DNA of 64,000 nucleotides, taken from assembly GCA_001803165.1 (NCBI GenBank), contig MHAZ01000006.1, positions 1,428 through 65,427 on the forward strand. Reading direction: 5' to 3'. Below, piece by piece: positions 46,053-54,010 of the stretch (position 1 is its first letter; the number at the start of each line of letters is the position of its first letter). The DNA comes from Stygiobacter sp. RIFOXYC2_FULL_38_25. Lineage in GTDB: Bacteria > Bacteroidota > Ignavibacteria > Ignavibacteriales > Melioribacteraceae. The translations under genes and the position numbers were made by a program. Under the pieces are notes generated by a model. The model saw only the letters and a program-made list of their open reading frames with translations, was not told the origin of the DNA and searched no databases.

Positions 46053-49000
46053 TTATACCAACCTGCAATCTAGCACAAAAGGCTCTACTGATATTTCCTC
46101 TTGAGATAACTCATCCGCTTGTTTGGCAAAATATTTTTCAATTTCCTTCAGTGTTTTGTTTCTTCCAACACTTCTTTTCACTCTACCATCCCTTTTATCC
46201 CAACTCTCACACGTAAACCATCCGGCAATATAAATACCATACTTAGTTTGATTTCTTTTAAGATATCTATCAGCCAATTGAGACTTCATAGCCGTCAAAT
46301 AATCTTTGTTAAAACAGCATTTCACCTCAATTATTAGCTTGAATCTGTCGATCACTTTTTGGTTTACGTCATATTTAACTGACTCTACAATTATGTCTGG
46401 TTTCTCACCAGCTACCTTACCTCTCCTCCCTCTAATTTCAACTTCTCTATTAACAAGGACATTTTCCAAATCTTTTTTAAGGTATCGTTTAATAAAATTT
46501 GACAATTCTGTTTCTTCCTTTGGCGTGGTTTTTTCCGGTTTAGAGTTCCAGAGAAATTTTACAGCCGGAGTCTCTCCATGTAATTCTCTTTGAAATCTTT
46601 TCAAAGAATCAACCACAATTCTTTGTAGATCATCTTCGTTCTGTATATATCGTTTTTTAGAATTGCTTATTAGTTGTTTAAATTCACCTAATGACTGTGG
46701 CTGCCATGATTTAGCTCTTGTTACAATATTTGACTCGTATTCCACTCTACTTAACCATTCAATTTCAGGTAGTTGTTTTTTAAGAAGTTTTATTACTTTG
46801 TGAATATCTTTTTTACCTGCAGATTTCAACTGGTTGATTATTGAATCCCTTAGCCTAAGAACCTCGTCCTCGGCAGTAACTACATGAATTCCTCTCTTAA
46901 ATTGATCGAACGGCATAGAAAAGTTTTTTGTAATCCATACAACCAATTCGGACAACTCTTTAGCATTAAGTTCTTCAAAGTAATTAATGTTTGCTTTTCT
47001 AGAATAAGGTAAACGAAGGATCACTTTTTTACCTATTTCATCTGGATATTTTTCAATTAATTGCCAGATAATTTTCCAGAACTCTCTTGTTCTATAAACC
47101 ATAAGCGTGCTGCAACCAAAAACTATTTTCTGTAATATATTGGCATCTGTAGGTAAAGGTTCTGAAATTAGACTAAAAAAGAAATATTCAGCAGGTTTAT
47201 AACTATGTCTAAATAGATATTCCAGCAAGTCAGAAAATTCTCTTGGGCGAGTTTCTCCATTTTTAATCCTATCTAACACGGCAACAGAAACGGTATCATC
47301 CCAGCAATCTTCAAATTTGCTGAGTATAGATATATCTCCACTATTTACTTCTTTATCCAGAATAATTTTGAATGCATTCAATGAATCATTAGATGCTTTA
47401 TTAAAGCTAATTGCAATTATTTGTTTCTGAAATATCTGATTCTCCGTTTCAGCATAAGATGGATATTCAATAATTGATGCTGCCCACTTTTTCCAAATAC
47501 TTTCATCAAGCGATGTAATAAACTCTATATCAGTCTTGAATAACAAAGAAATTGCTCGATAACCAGCCCTCGAAGAATGATAATAAAAATTTTGCCCCAA
47601 CCATTTATTAGGGAATGGTTCAGCTTCTAACAAATATGTTTTTGATGAATCGATTATTAATTTTTGTTGTTCTGAGTCAAGAAACTTCCAGCCGGGAAAT
47701 GTTTGCACATCATAAGCATGTTCGCCTACATTCTTTTTATTATCCTCGGGGTCGTACTGTAAAAGATTAAGTATTTGCCAATAAGCATTTATTTCACCCG
47801 CGTTCAATTCAAATAATCTTTGAAAAACTCTCTCCTCCCAACCCAATCTTCTTAAAGGACTTTTATCACTATGAACACGAGGTTTATCAAATTTCAAATA
47901 TCTCTTTCTGCGTTTTTTAGCCTCCTCCGAGCTTAGTTCTATTGGCATCAACCAATAAGAGAAAATTGTGCTAACAATTACATTCTTTCTTGCAATCAGC
48001 ATGAGATATTCGCTATCGGTAATGTTATTTATATCAAAGCTCCAACTAGCTAGTGTGCCCCATACTCTTGATTTTTTTTCATTATTTTCTTCTACTGTTT
48101 TCTTTATGAGCCAGGAAAAGTCTTTTGCTAAAACCAAATTGATATTGTGATCTATAAATAGTTCTATTTCATTCACTTCATCCGAGAGCGAATCAACAAT
48201 TGCAGTAATTAATCGACGCCTCTTGGAATCTTCCCTTTGCAATTCAGCTCGAAATTCTTCTTTGAACTTTTTCTGAACTATCTCATCATAATTTCTTTTT
48301 AGCCGCTTAATTGCCTCTACGTATGCATTTAGTACTTCCGACTTTTCAATATTTTTCCATCCCTCATACATTATATAATCTATGAGATCCTCGTAATCAT
48401 ATAAGGCAGCGCCATGTCTGGTTCCAAGCGTACCGACCCAATTAAGAGCAACTGGCAAATCGCACCAGTTAATTCCTTCTACAACTATTTTATGTATTAA
48501 ATGGAAAAACCTACCCGTATAGTTTGTGTTTTTAGGTCTACTTAAAAAAGAGAATAATTCTTTAGTTGACATGATTTTAGGCCAAAGTGCAGTCAGACAA
48601 ATTGTTTTTAATTCATCATCTCCATCTTCTAATAAGTCAGTAGCAAGTACATTTTTCATTTTTTGTAAACATGGTTCGTCAGCTATTTTGTATAAGCACC
48701 AACCTGCGTCTACCCGAATGTTTAGCGAATCTTTTCTATCACAAAATACTTGTATTAAGTCGTCCAATAAGTCAACTTGCTTGCATTCTCTTGCGATCAA
48801 TATTGCTTCTGCTCTTACAAGCCAATTTTTGTTTTTCCCACGTATAAACGGGCGTAACTGTTTTGCTAAGTCTGTGTGGATTAACTTTTTGTAATGATTT
48901 TTAAAAGAGTACTTGAGATCAAATAGTTTTTGTTGTTCAAAACTTACTAATAGATTTCTAATCAAGAGTTTTTTTGCATTTTTATCATGCAACACAAGAT

Positions 49001-50237
49001 CACATTTCAGCAAAACTTCGGGATTATCTTTTACAAGATATTTGTATATGCTTGGTTTCATTGATACTAGCCATGCAACTGTTTCATCTAGATGTGGAGT
49101 TATCTTTTTTTCTCGAAATGTTGAATCTATAACTAAACTAAATATTTGTTCATCACTAACATTTGTATTCAACAAAAATCTTGCTGTTAAAAATTCAGCG
49201 TAACTTTGATGTGCCCACCCCATTTTCCCTTTACCACGTGAGGAAAATAACCCACTATCAATTACAGATTCAATTACTTTTAAACTAGTATCATCATCTA
49301 TTATCAAATCTTCTTTTGCCAAACCAGCCACATCTTTGGTATAACTGTAATCATTGTTAATGCTATTGATACTACATAGTACTGTAATTGCTGCAATTCG
49401 CTCCGCAATTTTCATTTTTTGAGCTAATGGAAATTTTTCGATTAGTTTCGATTCCTTTCGGCTTGTATTTGGGTCCTCAATGAGAAACCGGAGCCCCTCA
49501 TCATATAATTCTAATCGTGAACTTGGTAGTTGTTTTTTCTTTTCAAAAAGGTCTACGAGAAAATTAAAAGTGATCGGTTTTATTGCTAGTGGTTGCACCT
49601 CCTTTTCAATGATTTGGTTTAGAAACTTCTGTTGATCTATTTGTTTTTCAACACATGCTAGTCGAATATCTTTTTCTCTAAGAGGTACCAATTCAATAAA
49701 TCTAAGATTTTCCTTTCCCCATATCGTTTCCAATCCCTTTTCAAAATTGTTTGGACATTCTGCTGTTCTACATGCAACCCTTAAAAATAGATTATCATAG
49801 TACTTCAGTCGAATTTTTTCACTTAGAATTTGTGAAATTGTATCAATTCGAAATCTACATTCATCTAGACTATCAAGGAAAATGTAGAAGGGAATATTCT
49901 CTTCACGGCAAGCATTCAGCTTTTCAGATTCAAATAAGTCGCTCGATAAATCAGTTAAATCGTTATAAACGTTCAAGTCCAAGTTGATTATTTGCTTATC
50001 GGGGTTATCGACAAATCTCTTTGTAGTTTCATATATATTCATGATCTCAGTTGACTTACCCATTCCGGGTTCTCCTAGCAAGACGATGCAAGGATACATT
50101 TGAAATTCTTCAAATGGTTGAGCATCTTGCTTTGCATACACTCTATACTCTGATTCTGGATCATATAGGAATCCATTTATATCGAAACTTATTTGTCCAT
50201 CCCTCGGGCACCAAAACCTTTTCCACTTATAATTCAT
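46053..50237 (-). CDS. NACHT/STAND-like NTPase with C-terminal PD-(D/E)XK domain
   Basis: Giant protein of 1394 residues. N-terminal P-loop NTPase: Walker A GEPGMGKST (55-63), Walker B FYIFLDSLDECR (117-128), sensor-like RVACRTAECP (about 153-162), and the NACHT-type HQSYAEFLTARFLL (about 357-370). A long helical-repeat region follows (about 400-1150, HEAT/ARM-like). The last about 130 residues look like a PD-(D/E)XK nuclease: Asp1281 (KPDIIVES), Glu1304-Val-Lys1306 (IIEVKCC), Gln1320 and KYGIYIAGWF. NTPase, repeat sensor and nuclease on one chain is the plan of antiviral STAND proteins, but with the nuclease at the C-terminus instead of the N-terminus. ATG at 50237. Bracketed by REP repeats next to a REP transposase. 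An anti-phage role is inference. Confidence 0.85.
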   Translation of the reverse strand: MNYKWKRFWCPRDGQISFDINGFLYDPESEYRVYAKQDAQPFEEFQMYPCIVLLGEPGMGKSTEIMNIYETTKRFVDNPDKQIINLDLNVYNDLTDLSSDLFESEKLNACREENIPFYIFLDSLDECRFRIDTISQILSEKIRLKYYDNLFLRVACRTAECPNNFEKGLETIWGKENLRFIELVPLREKDIRLACVEKQIDQQKFLNQIIEKEVQPLAIKPITFNFLVDLFEKKKQLPSSRLELYDEGLRFLIEDPNTSRKESKLIEKFPLAQKMKIAERIAAITVLCSINSINNDYSYTKDVAGLAKEDLIIDDDTSLKVIESVIDSGLFSSRGKGKMGWAHQSYAEFLTARFLLNTNVSDEQIFSLVIDSTFREKKITPHLDETVAWLVSMKPSIYKYLVKDNPEVLLKCDLVLHDKNAKKLLIRNLLVSFEQQKLFDLKYSFKNHYKKLIHTDLAKQLRPFIRGKNKNWLVRAEAILIARECKQVDLLDDLIQVFCDRKDSLNIRVDAGWCLYKIADEPCLQKMKNVLATDLLEDGDDELKTICLTALWPKIMSTKELFSFLSRPKNTNYTGRFFHLIHKIVVEGINWCDLPVALNWVGTLGTRHGAALYDYEDLIDYIMYEGWKNIEKSEVLNAYVEAIKRLKRNYDEIVQKKFKEEFRAELQREDSKRRRLITAIVDSLSDEVNEIELFIDHNINLVLAKDFSWLIKKTVEENNEKKSRVWGTLASWSFDINNITDSEYLMLIARKNVIVSTIFSYWLMPIELSSEEAKKRRKRYLKFDKPRVHSDKSPLRRLGWEERVFQRLFELNAGEINAYWQILNLLQYDPEDNKKNVGEHAYDVQTFPGWKFLDSEQQKLIIDSSKTYLLEAEPFPNKWLGQNFYYHSSRAGYRAISLLFKTDIEFITSLDESIWKKWAASIIEYPSYAETENQIFQKQIIAISFNKASNDSLNAFKIILDKEVNSGDISILSKFEDCWDDTVSVAVLDRIKNGETRPREFSDLLEYLFRHSYKPAEYFFFSLISEPLPTDANILQKIVFGCSTLMVYRTREFWKIIWQLIEKYPDEIGKKVILRLPYSRKANINYFEELNAKELSELVVWITKNFSMPFDQFKRGIHVVTAEDEVLRLRDSIINQLKSAGKKDIHKVIKLLKKQLPEIEWLSRVEYESNIVTRAKSWQPQSLGEFKQLISNSKKRYIQNEDDLQRIVVDSLKRFQRELHGETPAVKFLWNSKPEKTTPKEETELSNFIKRYLKKDLENVLVNREVEIRGRRGKVAGEKPDIIVESVKYDVNQKVIDRFKLIIEVKCCFNKDYLTAMKSQLADRYLKRNQTKYGIYIAGWFTCESWDKRDGRVKRSVGRNKTLKEIEKYFAKQADELSQEEISVEPFVLDCRLV

Positions 50238-50497
50238 CGAAGTAATCCTTATTGGTTTAGAATCTTTCGAATTGCCAAGAAAATGCTTTCATTATATTTT
50301 CCCCAAATCTATTCATTGTGTTCAACACCGACTGCTTCATCCTAATGCCAGCTAGTCGATGGGGTAGAGAGAATTTGTAGTTTTACCTTCTTTTGAGTGC
50401 ACTTAATAAGCCTAGTTCAACTCTGTAAACAAAATAACATTTAGATATTAATTATTCATCCCATTTTTCGGTTAAAGCCGTTTTATTCTGGAATTAA
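50238..50497. other. Upstream region of the NTPase-nuclease gene
   Basis: About 260 nt with no ORF. On the minus strand TAGATTTG (50311-50304) matches TAnnTTTG 67 nt before the start codon, but no -33 partner at the usual distance is seen. AAGGA eight bases before the ATG is the likely ribosome binding site. Near the REP end, CGGTTAAAGCCG (50469-50480) forms a small hairpin similar to one at 51029-51039. Confidence 0.5.
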
Positions 50498-50527
50498 TAT
50501 AGCCCCAGGCTTAAGCCTGGGGCTATA
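50498..50527. repeat. REP palindrome, copy 2
   Basis: Same 30-bp perfect palindrome as copy 1 (half-site TATAGCCCCAGGCTT), followed by the small hairpin TGGGCATTAGCCCA (50546-50559), which contains the stop codon of the transposase gene. Confidence 0.95.
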
Positions 50528-50551
50528 GATTAACAAACAAATAAATGGGCA

Positions 50552-50983
50552 TTAGCCCAATAATTTCTCCTTAGCCTCATTCATAAAATTCTCATACTCT
50601 TCACCAAAAGATTTCACTTTATGATGCTCTTCTTGATTCGCGATATAATTTCTAACTCTCTTTACAATAGAATCACTAACAGAATAAGCCATATAATCAT
50701 CTTGCCACTCAAACTTACCTGGAATCAATTTGTTTTTATTCACCCAGAAGGAGGATTCTCCCTTAATCAACATGACAACTTTGCTAATTGTCTGTTCCGA
50801 GCCAAGAGATATTAACAGATGAATATGATCGCTAACGCAATTCACAGAATCAATCCATATTTCTTTTTGTTTTGCGTTGGATTTAATATGCTCAATTAGC
50901 TTTGGTTTTAATTCCTTAGCGATGAGCTTATCTCTGTTTTTTGTAGCCCAGATTAAATGAATCCAGATTTTAATCATTGGCAT
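50552..50983 (-). CDS. REP-associated tyrosine transposase (IS200/Y1 type)
   Basis: HUH single-strand transposase of 143 residues: HUH motif HIH (His53, His55 in VSDHIHLLISL) and catalytic Tyr113 in RNYIANQ followed by HH. WATKNRDKL near the N-terminus is typical of the Y1_Tnp family. It acts on single-stranded DNA at palindromes; REP copies flank it on both sides (50498-50527, 51057-51086), and its own stop lies in the small hairpin attached to copy 2. ATG at 50983 has GAGGGG upstream. Length is full for the family, so it may be active. Confidence 0.9.
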   Translation of the reverse strand: MPMIKIWIHLIWATKNRDKLIAKELKPKLIEHIKSNAKQKEIWIDSVNCVSDHIHLLISLGSEQTISKVVMLIKGESSFWVNKNKLIPGKFEWQDDYMAYSVSDSIVKRVRNYIANQEEHHKVKSFGEEYENFMNEAKEKLLG

Positions 50984-51056
50984 ATTTGCCCCTCTAATGT
51001 ATGTTGTTATTGTTAAGCATTTCTATTTCGGCTAAAGCCAATTTTATTTTTTCATT

Positions 51057-51086
51057 TATAGCCCCGCGCTTAAGCGCGGGGCTATA
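51057..51086. repeat. REP palindrome, copy 3 (variant)
   Basis: Perfect 30-bp palindrome with half-site TATAGCCCCGCGCTT. It differs from copies 1 and 2 at paired positions in both arms (AGG versus GCG), so the changes are compensatory. A small hairpin GGCTAAAGCC precedes it (51030-51039). Confidence 0.93.
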
Positions 51087-51089
51087 TTT

Positions 51090-51491
51090 TCAAGAATTAA
51101 AAATTTTCTCCTCTATAAAATCCCATTTGTTGCCGTACAAATCTTTAAAGACAACAACCGTTCCGAAATCTTCATTTCTTGGTTCTTCTGTAAATTCAAT
51201 TCCGTTAGCCTTCATAAAAGTATAGTCGCGCCAAAAATCATCTGTGTAAATGAAAAAGGCAACGCGTCCGCCGGTTTGGTTGCCTACAGCTTTTATTTGC
51301 TCTTCGGTTGTAGCTTTAGCAAGAAGCAGACAAAATCTATCCGAGTCGTTTGGAGTTACACGAACCCACCGCTTACCGTTTCCTCTATCAGTATCTTCCA
51401 CCAAAACAAATCTCAGTTTTTCGGTAAAATATTTTATCGCTTCGTCGTAATCATTTACGAGGTAGGTCATCATTCCAATGTTTTGTTTCAT
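51090..51491 (-). CDS. VOC family (glyoxalase/bleomycin-resistance fold) protein
   Basis: Protein of 133 residues with two beta-alpha-beta-beta-beta modules: MTYLVNDYDEAIKYFTEKL, RWVRVTPNDSDRFCLLLAKA and VVVFKDLYGNKWDFIEE. The VOC fold covers glyoxalases, dioxygenases and resistance proteins, and the sequence does not decide between them. Downstream of the DUF5686-like gene by 46 nt on the same strand. Confidence 0.85.
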   Translation of the reverse strand: MKQNIGMMTYLVNDYDEAIKYFTEKLRFVLVEDTDRGNGKRWVRVTPNDSDRFCLLLAKATTEEQIKAVGNQTGGRVAFFIYTDDFWRDYTFMKANGIEFTEEPRNEDFGTVVVFKDLYGNKWDFIEEKIFNS

Positions 51492-51537
51492 AATAATACT
51501 TGCCCTTTGGTTTATTTTCTTCCGGTTTGTTGCACAA

Positions 51538-53934
51538 CTACAATATAACTGATAATGCTACCCTTGTAAAAAATGCTTTGTTGGATGTATAGCAGAAATC
51601 AAGGCGTCCGACTCCAAGTATTTTCCCAAAGCCTAAATAAGCCTCCCAGTAAACTTTTTTGTCATTTCCGGTAGAATAGAAATTCTTTTCATTCCAATTT
51701 TTCAACAAACTAAATCCGGTTATTGCATCAATATTAAGATCGGTTAGAAAATCTAGACCAATAGATTGAAATGGGACTGTCCGCCAATTATGTTCGCAAT
51801 GAAGCGCCAGCATTTTATCTCCATTAAATTCATACGGAGACAGACCTTTGAAAGATTGGAAAGGTGAATAAATGTTAAGAGCTACGTTAGGTGTAATTGA
51901 ATGTTGAGCGCCAAATTCGCTTAAGACTGCCCCGCCCTCTATTCCAAATTGTAAGTAAGGTGCAATAAACAATTCCTTAAAAAAAGTCTTAGTAACAATC
52001 TGAGAAATAAAACGAACCCGTTTATAATTGAAATCGCTTCCCAGCAACGGATTAGAAATATCCAATTGCAAAACCATTCCACTTTCCGCTTTCGCTTGAA
52101 ACTCTTGCGGGTTCTTTCCAAACTTAATACCAAATGAAATCCGGTTATCATTTCCTTCTTGTATCTGAGGATTAGCCCTAACTACTCTATTCTTTCTTAG
52201 AATACTCTGGTATTTCATTTCAGCAAGAGAATACTGCTTCTCAAAAATTAAGTCTGTTTTTAAATTGAACGGCAGACGGAAACCGTTATACAAACTAATT
52301 TTAAATTGCTTGCTAAGTAAGTAGTTGTGTTGGTCTTCAAAACCTAATAAGATATTTGCAGCATTTAGAATAGGTATGTAAGGATTTAACATCTGCGTGT
52401 TTCTTGCGCCGTTGAAATATTCAACTTCAATTTTATTTATAAACAATTTTGGGAATGAGTAAGACGCCGAGATACTTCCTTCCGCTTGCTTTCGAGCGAA
52501 TGCGTAGCTTGCCCAGCCGCTAAATGAAGCAGCGCCAACAGCAAGATTATCGTACAACCCGCCAAGCGATATTCCGTTTACACGGTTATCATCAAACTTT
52601 ACAAAGCGAAGATATTTTGCACCGTCACCTAAATAACTCCAAACTCCTCCACCGGAGCTTTTATTACCTTCTTTTTTAACTGCATCTTCAGCCAAGCCGC
52701 CAAACACGCCGCCGAACTTCAATTGTGTAATAAACTTCTTCGAGCTGTCTAAATCTCTATAGGCTTTTTCTTCATTCAAAGTAAGAGGAATTGGACGCAA
52801 AGAATCTATTTGTACCCGTGTGAGTATCTCAGGTTTAATTAAGAACTTGCGGGTAGTATCATGCTCATCTTTTGTAAGAGAACTCTGCAGTTTGAAAATC
52901 GAGTCCGGGATTACTGGATTGATTTTATATTCAGTGAAGACATCAATCGTATTTGTTGAAATAGTACCCGTAGTAATGAGGTTGCTGAAATTCATTTTCA
53001 AACTAAAATCCGATTTGAAATAAGCTGGCAGCCAATACTTTTCAAACTGCTCAAGCTTTTGGTCAAACTCGGCTGTAAAATCATTAACAAAAGGAACGCG
53101 AACACCTAAGCCGGCTTTCAGCGTTACCCGCCTCAAAGAAAATGTTGAATCCTCAATTACAATTACACCTTCCAGCAACGGTTGAATTTTAGATTTAGGG
53201 ATTACTTCAATATGAAACTCGTGAGCGTCATTAGTTTGAGCTGTCTTTATTAAGTGATAATCATAGTAGCTAAAAGCATCATCCATTAACGGCAAATAAA
53301 CTTTGTTACCCGCAAGTTCAAGTTCATTCTCTGTGAAATCAAAGTAGTGCCTTTCCAATAAACTTACCCCAATTGCCAAATTACTTTTCTTTTCATTTTC
53401 GGAAATATGAATGGACTTAATAAGAACTTTTTCCCGCTTCTCATTTTTAAAATAGCCGGTTGAATAATTTTCGGAAACCATAGCTACCTCGCCGGAAGAT
53501 GTTAGTACATTCTTAGAATAAAGATTATACTCCAATGAGTTTAATCCGGCATGATTCTGCTTCTTCCTCTTAATAGCTTCTCTAATAATTGCATAGGCGG
53601 GATCTTCGGTACGCCCAATTACAATTTCTGCAAAGTTTATTGGTTCGGGCTTGAGTCCAATCTTTAGATATTCACTCGCCGCAAGGTTAACATCAACGCT
53701 AAATTTTTTAAAACCAACGGATGTAAAGGCAAGCTTTAGATTTCTTTTTTCGCTGATGATTACAAATTTGCCTTCGGGATTTGAGGAAGTTCCCTGAGTT
53801 GTTCCAATAATTCTGATGTTAACAAATGGAATTGGTTCTTTCGTATCCTCATTCAAGACAATTCCATTTAGCTTATAAGGTTGTGAGAATAATTCGAAAG
53901 AAAACAGCAGCAGCAGCCAAAAACATTTTTTCAC
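51538..53934 (-). CDS. Outer-membrane protein with carboxypeptidase-like N-terminal domain (DUF5686 type)
   Basis: Protein of 798 residues: signal peptide (about 1-18), an N-terminal CarboxypepD_reg-like beta domain (YKLNGIVLNEDTKEPIPFVN through LAFTSVGF, about 20-95), then a conserved extracytoplasmic region (DPAYAIIREAIKRKKQN) and a C-terminal beta-barrel-like half ending in a hydrophobic strand. This layout is the DUF5686 family common in Bacteroidota outer membranes, of unknown function. It lies 76 nt downstream of a TonB-dependent receptor on the same strand, so the two may act together. Confidence 0.82.
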   Translation of the reverse strand: MKKCFWLLLLFSFELFSQPYKLNGIVLNEDTKEPIPFVNIRIIGTTQGTSSNPEGKFVIISEKRNLKLAFTSVGFKKFSVDVNLAASEYLKIGLKPEPINFAEIVIGRTEDPAYAIIREAIKRKKQNHAGLNSLEYNLYSKNVLTSSGEVAMVSENYSTGYFKNEKREKVLIKSIHISENEKKSNLAIGVSLLERHYFDFTENELELAGNKVYLPLMDDAFSYYDYHLIKTAQTNDAHEFHIEVIPKSKIQPLLEGVIVIEDSTFSLRRVTLKAGLGVRVPFVNDFTAEFDQKLEQFEKYWLPAYFKSDFSLKMNFSNLITTGTISTNTIDVFTEYKINPVIPDSIFKLQSSLTKDEHDTTRKFLIKPEILTRVQIDSLRPIPLTLNEEKAYRDLDSSKKFITQLKFGGVFGGLAEDAVKKEGNKSSGGGVWSYLGDGAKYLRFVKFDDNRVNGISLGGLYDNLAVGAASFSGWASYAFARKQAEGSISASYSFPKLFINKIEVEYFNGARNTQMLNPYIPILNAANILLGFEDQHNYLLSKQFKISLYNGFRLPFNLKTDLIFEKQYSLAEMKYQSILRKNRVVRANPQIQEGNDNRISFGIKFGKNPQEFQAKAESGMVLQLDISNPLLGSDFNYKRVRFISQIVTKTFFKELFIAPYLQFGIEGGAVLSEFGAQHSITPNVALNIYSPFQSFKGLSPYEFNGDKMLALHCEHNWRTVPFQSIGLDFLTDLNIDAITGFSLLKNWNEKNFYSTGNDKKVYWEAYLGFGKILGVGRLDFCYTSNKAFFTRVALSVIL

Positions 53935-54010
53935 GTAGTGTTCCCCTATTTTTTCTAAGAGACGAAAGAACTAGTCAAAATGTTACATCGCACAGTTTAA
54001 AATCTTCACC

